Below the pieces are notes generated by a model, which searched no databases, was not told the DNA's origin, and saw nothing but the letters and a program-made list of their open reading frames with translations. DNA of 64,000 nt from assembly GCF_017942085.1 (NCBI RefSeq), contig NZ_JAGKSP010000003.1:372001-436000 (forward strand), in the 5' to 3' direction. Position 1 is the stretch's first letter, and each line of letters starts with the position of its first letter. This stretch comes from Paenibacillus lignilyticus (GTDB lineage: Bacteria > Bacillota > Bacilli > Paenibacillales > Paenibacillaceae). Shown piece by piece: positions 25,419 through 34,342 of the stretch. The translations under genes were made by a program, and so were the position numbers.

Positions 25419-27386
25419 TCATTCAACGCTTAGAGCCAGGGGCTTAACGCCTGCCGGAAGAATGCGTTCTACTTGCTCTATCACCCGCGCATCCGCCAGT
25501 TCTTGGCCCATGATTGTAATCATCCCGTTATCCTCGCGGCCACGAATCAACCGGCCCACTCCTTGCTTCAACCGAAGCAGCATATGAGGCATGTCCACCG
25601 TTTCGAACGGATGCTCGGCATCTCTGCGTTTGGCTGTGAAGACAGGATCGTGCGGAGGAAAAGGAAGCGACCACATCAGCACATGCGACAGCGACGGACC
25701 GGGAATATCAAGCCCCTCCCATAACGTGACCGCGCATAGCACGCTGGCTTCATCGCGCTGGAACGTCTCGATGAGATGGCTGATTTCAGCCGTCCCTTCA
25801 AATAGGAACCGGAACGCAGCATAATCCGGTATCGTTGCGATATCCGTTTTAAACTGCTGCAGTTCTTCCTTGGACGGGAACAAAATAAGCGCTCGGCCTT
25901 CCGATTGTTGAAGTCTGCGCAGAGCAAGCTTCAGCTTGTCAGCTTGGCTGCTTATCGGCGCAACCGCCGCGCTCATCTGCGACTCATAATCATATGGCGA
26001 CGCAACCGAGAAGGATAACGCCTTCTGAATGCCGAGACTGTCTGCGATATAAGCAAACGAATTGTTGACGGACATGGTAGCCGAGGAGAACACAATCGGC
26101 ATGTGCTTCGAGAAGACACGCTCCTCCAGGATCTCCTTCACCAGCTTCGGCATAATGACAAGCGTAATGCCATCCTGCTCTTCTTCGATCCATGTAATCA
26201 AACCGCTTGGTTTCTTGAATAAGTTCAGCGCCAGCTGGAGCATTTCGATATGCTCTTCCACGATGGTGAGCTGATAAGCATCGATGGTAAACATTCCGCT
26301 CTCGAAGACAAGCTCTTCTTCGATTGCCGCGAGTACAGCCCCGAAGCGAGTAACTTCCTTCAACAACCGATCTGACATGATCACTTCACGCCGATCCGAC
26401 GCTGCAACGGAACGGCTGCCGGCATCCAGCAGCCTGAAGAGAAGTTCGCTCTGTTCGATCGCTTCATCGATCGTAACGGCAAGCGTCTCACGGATCTCTC
26501 CTTGGAGCAGCCGCGTGATGATGGATTCAAATACGTTGTGCTTCAGTTTATAGGTGAGCGCTTTCTGAGCTGCCGTCTCCAGCAAATGACCTTCGTCAAA
26601 TACGACAGAACTATGCTCGGGAAGCAACGGCAGCTGACCTTCGCGTTTTCGCGCTTCATAGGTCCACACATGCTCCATATAGAAATCATGGGAGCAGATG
26701 ATAATGTCAGCAGCTTTGCGGTAGTGCTCGCGCGAGAGCGTCTGTCCGCAGCGATGTCTCCGGGAACAAACCAGGCAGTCCTGGAAGACGTCCCAACCTA
26801 CCGCTTTCCACTGGTCGTCCGTCAGGTTCGGGTAATCCTTGCGATTGCCGTAGGGGTAGAAAGCTTGCATCGTACCTGGGTTATGGACAAAGTCAGGCAA
26901 TGCCGCATGCATATCCCGATAAATCTCAGTCTCCGTGTCGAAGCCGCCTCTTGCATCTTCAAGCTTGTTCAAGCAAATATATTGATCCATCGATTTGCCC
27001 AGCCGCACATCAATCGTCAAATCCAGATATCGTGCCAGCTTCGCGATATCGCCTTCAGGCTTCACCAGCTGCTCGATCAGCGATTCGTCCGCGCAGGCAA
27101 TAATGGCCGGTTTTCGCGTATATCTTGCATAGTTAATGGCGTAAAGCAAATAAACGAAGGTTTTCCCCGTCCCTACGCCGGCCTCTGCAAAAGTCGTTTG
27201 TTTTTCGCTATAAGCCCGTTCCAGCTGAAAAGCCATATAGATTTGCTCATCTCGGAGTTCAAATCCGGCTTCAGGCAGCCGTTCGTAGAACACATCCGCA
27301 ATCCAATCGCTGGCTTGCTGGACGAAGGATTCTTTCGGGTCAAAGTCAAAAGGGTACTTGTTCACCTGTTTCAAAGCCTCCAGCAT
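25419..27386 (-). CDS. DinG/XPD-like ATP-dependent DNA helicase (YpvA-like)
   Basis: 655 aa. Walker A AEAGVGTGKTF near residue 70, DEGH box VVFDEGHLLE near 265, SSATMS and a C-terminal GVGRLIRG motif VI mark superfamily 2 of the XPD/DinG class. Four cysteines (ICLNK, then DCLVCSRRHRCG at about 205-215) fit the 4Fe-4S cluster of that class. These enzymes are 5'-3' DNA helicases used in repair or R-loop removal. It resembles B. subtilis YpvA and lacks the exonuclease domain of longer DinG relatives. The ATG follows GAGGC(TTTG); the gene is likely monocistronic. Confidence 0.85.
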   Translation of the reverse strand: MLEALKQVNKYPFDFDPKESFVQQASDWIADVFYERLPEAGFELRDEQIYMAFQLERAYSEKQTTFAEAGVGTGKTFVYLLYAINYARYTRKPAIIACADESLIEQLVKPEGDIAKLARYLDLTIDVRLGKSMDQYICLNKLEDARGGFDTETEIYRDMHAALPDFVHNPGTMQAFYPYGNRKDYPNLTDDQWKAVGWDVFQDCLVCSRRHRCGQTLSREHYRKAADIIICSHDFYMEHVWTYEARKREGQLPLLPEHSSVVFDEGHLLETAAQKALTYKLKHNVFESIITRLLQGEIRETLAVTIDEAIEQSELLFRLLDAGSRSVAASDRREVIMSDRLLKEVTRFGAVLAAIEEELVFESGMFTIDAYQLTIVEEHIEMLQLALNLFKKPSGLITWIEEEQDGITLVIMPKLVKEILEERVFSKHMPIVFSSATMSVNNSFAYIADSLGIQKALSFSVASPYDYESQMSAAVAPISSQADKLKLALRRLQQSEGRALILFPSKEELQQFKTDIATIPDYAAFRFLFEGTAEISHLIETFQRDEASVLCAVTLWEGLDIPGPSLSHVLMWSLPFPPHDPVFTAKRRDAEHPFETVDMPHMLLRLKQGVGRLIRGREDNGMITIMGQELADARVIEQVERILPAGVKPLALSVE

Positions 27387-27436
27387 TACTAAATTTCAAA
27401 CAACATTCAAACCGTAATCATACCATGTTTCCGCTC

Positions 27437-27469
27437 AAAAAGGCTAATCCATACCGTGGATTAGCCTTG
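27437..27469 (-). terminator. intrinsic terminator after copZ
   Basis: Minus strand AAGGCTAATCCACGG...ATGGATTAGCC followed by five T. Confidence 0.85.
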
Positions 27470-27492
27470 ATGAAAGAATTGCCAACTGCGAT

Positions 27493-27690
27493 TTACACGA
27501 CGTCGAATCCTTGATCTTCGATAAGTGTTTTAATGCGGTCCAGAGAGATCGACTTCTCCTCATAATCGACCATAACGCGGTTGCCCGGCAAATCAACCTT
27601 CGCCGCTACGCCGTTCTTCTTCAGCGCGCCTTCTATACTGTTCACGCAATGCTGGCAGGACATGCCTTTCACTTGAATGGTGGTTGTCAT
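27493..27690 (-). CDS. copZ: copper chaperone
   Basis: 65 aa HMA domain with the copper site GMSCQHCVNSIEGAL (M-x-C-x2-C) and the C-terminal EDQGFDVV loop. It carries cuprous ions in the cytosol and hands them to CopA. It is 25 nt downstream of copA on the same strand with a terminator after it, so the two share a transcript. In B. subtilis copZ precedes copA; the order is inverted here, a common arrangement in relatives. Confidence 0.93.
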   Translation of the reverse strand: MTTTIQVKGMSCQHCVNSIEGALKKNGVAAKVDLPGNRVMVDYEEKSISLDRIKTLIEDQGFDVV

Positions 27691-27715
27691 TTGGAATCGC
27701 TCCTCTTCGTCTGAA

Positions 27716-29920
27716 TTATTTGCGGAATCGCTGAAGTCTTAAAGCGCTGAGTACGACGGAAACAGAGCTCAGTGCCATCGCAGCCCCTGCCACCCAGGGG
27801 GCGAGCCAGCCGGCTGCGGCAATCGGGATCCCAACTGCATTATAGGCAAGCGCCCAGAATAAATTTTGCTTGATGTTGCTCAGTGTTTTGCGGCTTAGTG
27901 CGATTGCCTCGGGAATGCTGCTTAAATCACCGCGCATCAGCGTAATATCGGCTGCCTCAATGGCAACGTCGGTCCCTGTTCCCATAGCCATGCCGATATC
28001 CGCGGTAGCGAGTGCGGGCGCATCATTAATGCCGTCGCCAATCATCGCCACTTTAAGCCCGCGCGCTTGAAGTTTCTTCACTTCCTCCGCTTTGCCCTCC
28101 GGTAAAACTTCGGCAAGAACCGTCCGTATCCCTGCTTGTTCCGCGATTGCCCGGGCTGTAGATGCATTGTCCCCTGTTATCAGCACAACTTCCAATCCAA
28201 GCGCCTGCAACGCTTCGACTGCTGCGCGAGATGTCGGCTTAATCCGATCCGCAACCGCGAGGAAACCTGCATACACGCCATCTACGGCTGCGAGAACAAC
28301 CGTATGGCCCTCATTCTCCAGTTGTTCGATTGAGGATAGATCCGCAAGCTCAACCCGATGCTGCGCAAGCAGGCGGCGTGTGCCGACAAGCAGCTCTTTC
28401 CCTTCGATGCGCGCCTCGATCCCGAAGCCGGGTATCGCGGCGAACGTTTCAACCTCGGCTGCCCTCTCCAATCCCTGCTCGCGAAGACCGGCGACAATCG
28501 CTTCGCCAAGCGGGTGCTCGGAACTGCTCTCGGCTGTAAGAACCAGTCTCAGCACCTCGTCTTGTTCAAAGCCGGGCTCGACCTGATAACGCGTCAGCTT
28601 CGGTTTGCCTTCTGTCACGGTTCCCGTCTTATCAAGCAGTACCGCATCAATGAGATGCGCGCGCTCCAGATGCTCTCCGCCTTTGAACAAGATGCCCAGC
28701 TCGGCCGCTCGGCCTGAACCGGCCATGATAGAAGTCGGCGTGGCGAGGCCAAGCGCACAAGGGCAGGCAATAACGAGCACGGCAATCGCTTTGCGCAGCG
28801 CCTCGGGGAAAGCTCCGGGCTCAAGCGCAAAGTACCAGACCAGAAACGTTACTGCTGCGATTCCGATTACAATGGGGACGAAAATGCCCGAGATGACATC
28901 CGCAATTCGCTGGATCGGCGCCTTCGAACCCTGAGCCTCCTCGACGATACGAATAATCGAAGCCAACACGGTTTCTTTGCCTACCTTCGTGGCCCTCATG
29001 ACAAGCTGACCGTTTCCGTTAATCGTTGCCCCGATTAGCGGATCGCCAGCCTGCTTCTGAACAGGGAAACTCTCTCCGGTCAGCATCGACTCATCGACAG
29101 ACGAACTGCCCTCCAGCACAGTACCGTCCACCGGAATCTTCTCACCCGGCTTTATGGCGACGAAATCACCGGGCTGCACCTCATCGATCGGAAGCCGAAC
29201 CTCGATACCTTCTCTTATGACGACAGCTTGCTTCGGTGCCAGCCCGATTAATGCGCTGATTGCTTGGGAGGAACGGCCTTTCGCCAGCGCTTCAAGCAGC
29301 TTTCCAAGCAGCAGGAAGGTGATAAGCAGCGCGCTCGTTTCATAGTACAGTTCAACACTATGCATCCCCATACTTAGGGATGACAGTGTCTCGACCAAAC
29401 TATAGAAATAAGCCGCGGATGTACCGATTGCTACTAATACGTCCATATTGGCGCTTCTGCCGCGCAGTGCCTTATAGGCACCGATGTAGAACGGAGCGCC
29501 GATTACGAATTGAACCGGCGTAGCCAAGCCGAGCTGCAGCCAAGGATTCATGAACCAGCCCGGAATGTGAAGAAAGGATGCAAAAGCGAAGTGATCCGCC
29601 ATGGCCAGCAGCAGCGGCAAAGAGAGCAAGGCAGAAACAAGTAACCGAAGCTTCAGCTTCCTCAATCCCGATTCCCGTTGATCGCCTAGCTGCGACATTT
29701 CTTTATGTAGCTCAGCATGAAACCCCAGCTGATCCACTTTGCTCATCACGTCGCCAACGGCGATGACAGCTTCATTATATTCCACGCGAGCGGTTTCCAT
29801 CGTCAAATTCACGCTGGCACTCGTGACACCTTCAAGTCTCGATAGCCCCTTCTCGATCCGAGCCGCGCAAGAGGCACAGGTCATGCCGCTGATTTGTAGT
29901 GTAGTCTTCTGTATCGTCAC
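27716..29920 (-). CDS. copA: copper-exporting P1B-type ATPase
   Basis: 734 aa from a GTG at 29920 after AAGGGG. A single N-terminal HMA domain ([16 protein letters not shown]15 and C18), eight membrane helices, CPC in [11 protein letters not shown], the phosphorylation motif DKTGT, the SEHPLG histidine motif, and [10 protein letters not shown]. These define a Cu+ exporter. B. subtilis CopA has two HMA domains; this one has one. Two CsoR-type boxes lie just upstream of the start codon, so induction by copper through CsoR is expected. Confidence 0.95.
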   Translation of the reverse strand: MTIQKTTLQISGMTCASCAARIEKGLSRLEGVTSASVNLTMETARVEYNEAVIAVGDVMSKVDQLGFHAELHKEMSQLGDQRESGLRKLKLRLLVSALLSLPLLLAMADHFAFASFLHIPGWFMNPWLQLGLATPVQFVIGAPFYIGAYKALRGRSANMDVLVAIGTSAAYFYSLVETLSSLSMGMHSVELYYETSALLITFLLLGKLLEALAKGRSSQAISALIGLAPKQAVVIREGIEVRLPIDEVQPGDFVAIKPGEKIPVDGTVLEGSSSVDESMLTGESFPVQKQAGDPLIGATINGNGQLVMRATKVGKETVLASIIRIVEEAQGSKAPIQRIADVISGIFVPIVIGIAAVTFLVWYFALEPGAFPEALRKAIAVLVIACPCALGLATPTSIMAGSGRAAELGILFKGGEHLERAHLIDAVLLDKTGTVTEGKPKLTRYQVEPGFEQDEVLRLVLTAESSSEHPLGEAIVAGLREQGLERAAEVETFAAIPGFGIEARIEGKELLVGTRRLLAQHRVELADLSSIEQLENEGHTVVLAAVDGVYAGFLAVADRIKPTSRAAVEALQALGLEVVLITGDNASTARAIAEQAGIRTVLAEVLPEGKAEEVKKLQARGLKVAMIGDGINDAPALATADIGMAMGTGTDVAIEAADITLMRGDLSSIPEAIALSRKTLSNIKQNLFWALAYNAVGIPIAAAGWLAPWVAGAAMALSSVSVVLSALRLQRFRK

Positions 29921-29948
29921 GGTCGATCCATCCCCTTCTCACTTTCGT

Positions 29949-29965
29949 ATACCTCTAGAGGGTAT
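29949..29965. promoter_or_regulatory. CsoR-type operator 1 upstream of copA
   Basis: ATACCTCTAGAGGGTAT, a 17-bp GC-rich dyad with TA flanks like CsoR sites; it lies 28 nt before the copA GTG. Confidence 0.6.
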
Positions 29966-29985
29966 GCTCTCAAAACCATTTTAAC

Positions 29986-30002
29986 ATACCCCATGGGGGT
30001 AT
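29986..30002. promoter_or_regulatory. CsoR-type operator 2 upstream of copA
   Basis: ATACCCCATGGGGGTAT, nearly perfect palindrome and the best CsoR match in the window, 65 nt before copA. Confidence 0.7.
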
Positions 30003-30012
30003 TTCAAGTGGT

Positions 30013-30050
30013 GTAAAAAAGACCGCACAGCCTGCACTTCCGGTCTGTCG
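30013..30050 (-). terminator. intrinsic terminator of csoR
   Basis: Minus strand AGACCGACAG, loop, CTGTGCGGTCT (one bulge), then six T. Confidence 0.7.
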
Positions 30051-30055
30051 GTCTG

Positions 30056-30379
30056 TTATTTCATCAGCTTGTTCATGGTTACAAGCAGTTCCTTTACCAC
30101 AGCATGATCGCCTTGCTGGATGCGCTCGATAACGCAGCTGTTCATATGGTGCTCCAGCAGCAGCTTCCCGACCCCATTCAAGGCAGACTGAGCGGCGGCA
30201 ATCTGATTAAGCACATCATCGCAATACGTATCCTTCTCAATGAGGCCCTTCAAGCCGCGTATTTGCCCCTCTATTCGGTTCAGACGGGTAATTAAGCCGT
30301 TCTTGATTTCTTCGGTATGCGCACTGCGCCGGACTGAACCTTCTTGATCGTGGCAATGCTCATGTTCGGTATGGTTCAT
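30056..30379 (-). CDS. csoR: copper-sensing transcriptional repressor CsoR
   Basis: 107 aa from the ATG at 30379, after AGGGGG. The helical CsoR/DUF156 core begins NGLITRLNRIEGQIRGL. The copper ligands are the Cys in DTYCDDVL, the His in LLLEHHMNSC and that final Cys. A His/Cys-rich N-terminal tail (HTEHEHCHD) is an extra possible metal site. The apo-protein represses copper efflux genes and releases DNA on binding Cu(I). A CsoR-type box (30414-30430) lies 35 nt upstream of its own start, implying autoregulation. Confidence 0.92.
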   Translation of the reverse strand: MNHTEHEHCHDQEGSVRRSAHTEEIKNGLITRLNRIEGQIRGLKGLIEKDTYCDDVLNQIAAAQSALNGVGKLLLEHHMNSCVIERIQQGDHAVVKELLVTMNKLMK

Positions 30380-30413
30380 CCCACATCCCCCTTCACTTAC
30401 CATTCACTATATC

Positions 30414-30430
30414 ATACCTCCAGGGGGTAT
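30414..30430. promoter_or_regulatory. CsoR-type operator 3 upstream of csoR
   Basis: ATACCTCCAGGGGGTAT, same 17-bp pattern as the two copA boxes; between csoR and the Met-rich membrane gene. Confidence 0.65.
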
Positions 30431-30464
30431 ACAACATTCTCCGCTATCACGCCTTCGTTCTACG

Positions 30465-30998
30465 TTAACCTTGATACAGAAATACGGCTGCAAGCACAAA
30501 TATGCCAAGCCCGAATACGAGTGGATGCAGGAGCGGTGTCTGCTTACTGACTTCCTGCGTTTCCTCGGTCACCTCTTGTGATTCTTCCCGAATCAGCTGC
30601 AAAACAACCAGATGGACGAACAGATACAGCACATCGACGAACAGCACCATCATCGCCGCATGCGTGCCCATCATGACACCAAGCATCGCGCCCATCATCC
30701 CTCCCATTATTCCCGCGAGCATGCCATCAAGCGCTGCCATCGTACTGACCGGCTTCCCTGCCAAGTAACCGCAGACAAGCCCAAGCAGCACCGATGCTGC
30801 TGTAGGAAATGTTAGATCCTTAGGATACATGACCCCTGCAATAGTACCTATTGTGACGCTTGTCATCATCCCAATCGTCATTGCAATCATCATTCCGGCC
30901 ATGCAGCTGATGAATTCACTTCTTAAATAAGTACGGATGATCGACCATGCAGACATGCCTGCAACCCCAACAATACTGCCGATATAGAAGTAACTCAT
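30465..30998 (-). CDS. Met-rich small membrane protein next to the copper locus
   Basis: 177 aa with about five membrane segments. The sequence is strikingly rich in Met and Gly: CMAGMMIAMTIGMMTSV in the second helix and GIMGGMMGAMLGVMMGTHAAMM in the third to fourth. Methionine runs in helices are typical of cuprous-ion transporters, but I know no named family for it. ATG at 30998 follows AAAGGGG by 10 nt (TTG at 31001 also possible). It sits upstream of csoR on the same strand, but a CsoR-type box and probable promoter intervene. Role in copper handling is inferred from composition and position only. Confidence 0.65.
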   Translation of the reverse strand: MSYFYIGSIVGVAGMSAWSIIRTYLRSEFISCMAGMMIAMTIGMMTSVTIGTIAGVMYPKDLTFPTAASVLLGLVCGYLAGKPVSTMAALDGMLAGIMGGMMGAMLGVMMGTHAAMMVLFVDVLYLFVHLVVLQLIREESQEVTEETQEVSKQTPLLHPLVFGLGIFVLAAVFLYQG

Positions 30999-31165
30999 CA
31001 ATCAAACGCCCCTTTGTACCCCATCATTCCATGATAGTATTCGGTCACGTCTGTCAATATTCGTTTGATGAAGAATTTCTAATGCATTTCTCATACTTCG
31101 GTTCAAACCCTTGTCATTCCTTATGAATCCGCTTTCTATGTAAATGATGGGAATTATTTATATGC

Positions 31166-31180
31166 TATAGTGTTCCTAGG
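31166..31180 (+). promoter_or_regulatory. shared 15-nt promoter element of the NlpC/P60 genes (copy 2)
   Basis: TATAGTGTTCCTAGG, identical to 17292-17306, 56 nt upstream of the start codon. Confidence 0.45.
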
Positions 31181-31236
31181 TCATTTGTCCCAAGCGGAGA
31201 CAACGCATATATCAACATCACAGGGGGAACTTGAAA

Positions 31237-31707
31237 ATGAAAACGAACATCAGCAAACTGGTTATGAGTATCGCATTAAGCTTCTCTTTACTGGCAGGCG
31301 GCACAGCAGCGCTTCAAGCTACACCGGCTCATGCAACTTCAGCTGCGAAAGCGAGCAAAATTATCAGCACAGCCAAAAAATATCTCGGTACACCTTATAA
31401 ATATGGCGTTTCCACTTCAACAACCCGTTATTTCGATTGCTCTTCGTTCACCAAATACGTATTTAAGAAGTACGGCACTACGCTTCCGCGTACGTCCAAG
31501 AGCCAATCCAAAGTCGGTTCTTATGTAAGCAAAAGCAACTTAAAGCCGGGCGACTTGGTTTTCTTCTATAAACCTATTCATCATGTCGGCATCTACATCG
31601 GAAATGGTAAAATGATTCACACGTACGGTAAACCGGGCGTAATGATTTCCAGCATCAACTCCGGTTGGTGGAGCGATCACTACGCTACAGCACGCCGCGT
31701 ATCCTAG
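31237..31707 (+). CDS. secreted NlpC/P60 peptidoglycan hydrolase, minimal
   Basis: 156 aa from the ATG at 31237, 9 nt after GGGGG (a TTG at 31231 is too close). A signal peptide ending near AHAT is followed directly by an NlpC/P60 domain: Cys in YFDCSSFTKYVF, His in IHHVGIYIGNG, and a third His in MIHTYG. Nearly the whole mature protein is catalytic, with no binding module. It is a paralogue of the 17358 gene (shared DCSSF, LPRTS, LKPGDLVF) and shares an identical promoter element, so the two are probably co-regulated wall enzymes. Confidence 0.9.
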   Translation: MKTNISKLVMSIALSFSLLAGGTAALQATPAHATSAAKASKIISTAKKYLGTPYKYGVSTSTTRYFDCSSFTKYVFKKYGTTLPRTSKSQSKVGSYVSKSNLKPGDLVFFYKPIHHVGIYIGNGKMIHTYGKPGVMISSINSGWWSDHYATARRVS

Positions 31708-31719
31708 TTATTGGAATGT

Positions 31720-31761
31720 AAAAGGGAAGAAGCGCTCATTGCCGAGCGTTTCTTCCCTTTT
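31720..31761. terminator. bidirectional terminator between NlpC/P60 and ClC genes
   Basis: AAAAGGGAAGAAGCGCTC...GAGCGTTTCTTCCCTTTT; T runs in both directions. The ClC stop codon lies inside it. Confidence 0.85.
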
Positions 31762-33034
31762 GTCGTTTGGCAAGCAGCATGCTTAATCCGGGTACCTTAA
31801 TGTAGTAACGCGGCTTGGTAACGCCGATTAATTGCGAGCTGTATATACCGGTATGTCCGGAGAACATATAACTGACGAAGCAAGCCAGCAGCATATAACC
31901 GGCTCCGGAAATGCCGAACAACTCTAAACCAAGAACGGCACATGCCAGCGGTGCATTGGCAGCGCCGCTGAATACCGCAATTAACCCGAGCCCGGCCAGA
32001 AATGCGACGCTTAAATGAAGCAGCGGAGCGAGCGCATTGCCAAGCGCGGCTCCAATGACAAACAGCGGCGTAACTTCTCCACCCAAGTAACCGGTTCCTA
32101 ATGTAACGACTGTAAACACCGTTTTCCATAGGAATGCTGCGCCTGGCACCTGCTCTTGAAACGATTGTATTAGAAGCGGCAAGCTTAACCCCAGATAGTG
32201 GCGTGTGCCCACAGCGAATGTTAACCCAATGATGACGAAACCTCCGACGAAAGCTCTTAGCCAGCCGAGCGGAATCAGCTTTGAAGAGATTCGTTTCACG
32301 AAGTGAATCGCACCTGTGAAGATCAGGCTCATCCATCCGAACAAGATGGATGCAATCAGCACCTTCAGCAGAACAACCCAGCTAAACGAAGGAATATCGC
32401 TGCCCATACTGTAATCGATATGGTGAATCCCCCAAGCCAGCGTCGTGTAATTCGCAACAATTGCTGCTATGAGGCATGGCAAGATCGCATGATACGCAAT
32501 CTTCCTTCCCATAATGACAACTTCAAGCGCAAAGACCGCCCCCGCCCAGGGTGTCCCAAATACAGCGCCGAAACCCGCGCTTATTCCGCACAACAGAAAG
32601 ATTCTTCTGCCTGCTATGTTCACTTTAGCGATCCTTCCGAACCAGTCGGCAAGACTGCCGCCCATTTGAACGGCCGTCCCTTCTCGGCCGGCTGAACCGC
32701 CGAATAAATGAGTGACCCACGTTCCGATCAGGATGAGTGGAGCCATTCGAATCGGCACTCGCTCATAGCGATCTGGCTGGTCATCGCTCCTGCGAATTTG
32801 TTCGATAAGGAGATTGTTTCCCTTTGCGGTATTCGCCCCATATTTCGCAAATAAGAAGCTCATCCCCCCGCCGGCGACTGGCAGGAGCAGCAGCAGCCAA
32901 TAAAAGGAATTCTGAAGATAAGTTGCATATTCGAGTCCTGCCAGGAATAATGCAGCAGCCGAACCCACCGCAATTCCGATTACCGCGCTATACATCATCC
33001 ATCTGATACTCTTTCGAAACTTCGTCATCTTCAT
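31736..33034 (-). CDS. ClC-type chloride channel/transporter
   Basis: 432 aa, ten or more membrane helices. The selectivity-filter segment GGSAGREGTAVQMGGSLA and the later GYLGGEVTPLFVIGAALG match the ClC GREG and GGxxxP motifs. No C-terminal CBS pair is present. The family exchanges chloride for protons or conducts chloride; the fluoride-specific subgroup has a different filter. Thr in place of Pro in GREGP is a variation that argues against simply assuming EcClC-like behaviour. It is monocistronic; the start follows AAGGGCGACG. Confidence 0.87.
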   Translation of the reverse strand: MKMTKFRKSIRWMMYSAVIGIAVGSAAALFLAGLEYATYLQNSFYWLLLLLPVAGGGMSFLFAKYGANTAKGNNLLIEQIRRSDDQPDRYERVPIRMAPLILIGTWVTHLFGGSAGREGTAVQMGGSLADWFGRIAKVNIAGRRIFLLCGISAGFGAVFGTPWAGAVFALEVVIMGRKIAYHAILPCLIAAIVANYTTLAWGIHHIDYSMGSDIPSFSWVVLLKVLIASILFGWMSLIFTGAIHFVKRISSKLIPLGWLRAFVGGFVIIGLTFAVGTRHYLGLSLPLLIQSFQEQVPGAAFLWKTVFTVVTLGTGYLGGEVTPLFVIGAALGNALAPLLHLSVAFLAGLGLIAVFSGAANAPLACAVLGLELFGISGAGYMLLACFVSYMFSGHTGIYSSQLIGVTKPRYYIKVPGLSMLLAKRQKGRNARQ

Positions 33035-33165
33035 CGTCGCCCTTGCAAACCTATTTACTCCTTATCATAGCCGCATCACAGCCATACAGGCAACAAACTT
33101 CTGCGGCTAGGGTATAAAAGGCATGCCAAAACGACCATCCTAAATGAGAACGGAGGTGAGTTCAG

Positions 33166-33321
33166 ATGGCGAAAGATGTACTTTGCGAAGTCAACTCCTG
33201 CAAGCATTGGGCTGCAGGCAACCATTGCAATGCTTCTTCCATTTATGTGGTGAGTAACCGCGGGAAACAAGCAAACAATTCCGAAGAGACAGATTGCAAA
33301 ACCTTCGAAGCGAAAATCTAG
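33166..33321 (+). CDS. DUF1540-like small Cys-rich protein, 51 aa
   Basis: ATG at 33166, seven nt after GGAGGTGA. The protein reads MAKDVLCEVNSCKHWAAGNH followed by CNASSIYVV and a final Cys in TDCKTFEAKI. The C-x4-C-x8-C...C spacing fits the small DUF1540 family of Bacillota and Clostridia, presumed metal-binding and often found in spore-formers, with unknown function. It is short, so open-frame filters at 60 aa would miss it. A GC-rich hairpin follows at 33353. Confidence 0.72.
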   Translation: MAKDVLCEVNSCKHWAAGNHCNASSIYVVSNRGKQANNSEETDCKTFEAKI

Positions 33322-33352
33322 GCGGAAGCACGCTTTGCTTCCATGAAACGAC

Positions 33353-33382
33353 AACGAGCCGCCTCGACCAGAAGGCGGCTCG
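33353..33382 (+). terminator. GC-rich hairpin after the DUF1540-like gene
   Basis: CGAGCCGCC, loop, GGCGGCTCG with a pyrimidine-rich but T-poor tail (TCCTGTCCTTCT). Probable weak terminator. Confidence 0.5.
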
Positions 33383-33415
33383 TCCTGTCCTTCTATACCG
33401 TAGTATAGCCAACAG

Positions 33416-33430
33416 TGATAATAATTATCA
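33416..33430. promoter_or_regulatory. perfect 7-1-7 Fur box with no adjacent gene start
   Basis: TGATAATAATTATCA, exactly the B. subtilis Fur consensus TGATAATNATTATCA, extended by ATTGAGAAT. It lies between the 3' ends of two convergent genes. Confidence 0.6.
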
Positions 33431-33459
33431 TTGAGAATGCAATTTGCAAAAATTTTTAA

Positions 33460-34266
33460 TTAAGCTTGCCACTTCTTCACGTTCTCGCGGAAACGTTTGT
33501 AGATCCAGTCGTTAACTTCCCACAGATCTGCAACCGGTTGGTTCGTGTGCGGAAGGGTGTGCATGTAGCCCGGAGGTCCGAATTCGGGAACAACGGTCGA
33601 AACCGCATGTCCTTGTGCCGCACGGCTTTGGATCATTTCTTTCCACCAGCCTTCGAACAATGACACCTCATAAGCATACTCCGGTGCCGATGGATCCGCT
33701 ACTTGCGGTCCTTCCGCATAACCTACACGCGCATGAATATGAAGCGTACGCGAAATCGCGAGCTCGATATCCGCTCTGTTATCTTCCAGATGCGACTCGC
33801 ATACGCAAGTCCAGTGGCTGAAATCCGCTGTGATTTTGAGCTCAGGAAGCGCCTCAAGCAAACGAGCCGTCGTCCATGGCGTGAACATGGCACGCTGACG
33901 GTGCGTTTCATGACCGACCGCCAAGCCTGTCGAACGTTCTACGGCCAGCGCTTGTTCGAAGAAGTTGACTTGCTGCTCGAACGTCATGTGATCACGTGCG
34001 CTATGGGAGTTTACGAAGAGCGGTTTAAACGATACCGCGCGCTCCACTTGCTCTGCGAAGCTAGCCGCATGGTCAGCGCCGCCTGTGAAGATTTGCGGAA
34101 TAAAGTCAAATTTGAACTCTTCCAGCAGTTCCTTGAATTCATTCTCTTGATCGGCTTCAGGCATCGGTGTCTCAACGCCGTCAAAACCTGCTGCTTGAAT
34201 CCGTGTAAACATGTCCCGATATGTGCCTTCCATTCCCCACAATGCTTTCAGAAACTTCGTTTGCAT
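33460..34266 (-). CDS. sugar phosphate isomerase/epimerase, xylose isomerase-like TIM barrel
   Basis: 268 aa from the ATG at 34266, preceded by GGAGGAACACTAAG. Family pattern of AP-endonuclease-2-like barrels: GFDGVETPMPEAD, VNSHSARDHM, VGHETHRQRAMFTPW (metal-binding Glu and His), ITADFSHWTCV, HIHARVGYAEGPQV and a final VVPEFGPPGYM. The metal site looks complete. Substrate is unknown; relatives act on sugars or inositol-type compounds. It is monocistronic and 76 nt downstream of an ABC exporter on the same strand. The perfect Fur box at its 3' end is unlikely to control it. Confidence 0.82.
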   Translation of the reverse strand: MQTKFLKALWGMEGTYRDMFTRIQAAGFDGVETPMPEADQENEFKELLEEFKFDFIPQIFTGGADHAASFAEQVERAVSFKPLFVNSHSARDHMTFEQQVNFFEQALAVERSTGLAVGHETHRQRAMFTPWTTARLLEALPELKITADFSHWTCVCESHLEDNRADIELAISRTLHIHARVGYAEGPQVADPSAPEYAYEVSLFEGWWKEMIQSRAAQGHAVSTVVPEFGPPGYMHTLPHTNQPVADLWEVNDWIYKRFRENVKKWQA

Positions 34267-34342
34267 CTTAGTGTTCCTCCTCGGACCTATACCTTTTATT
34301 AAAATTGCCACACTTTACTATACACGTGCCCGTCCATGCTGA

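Noticed and set aside
31736..33034. Fluoride-specific ClC assignment
   Set aside because: The filter sequence GREGT and absence of a fluoride riboswitch upstream do not support it.
33191..33412. Minus-strand frame opposite the DUF1540-like gene
   Set aside because: No family or ribosome site, and it crosses the GC hairpin; the plus-strand gene has a clear ribosome site and Cys pattern.
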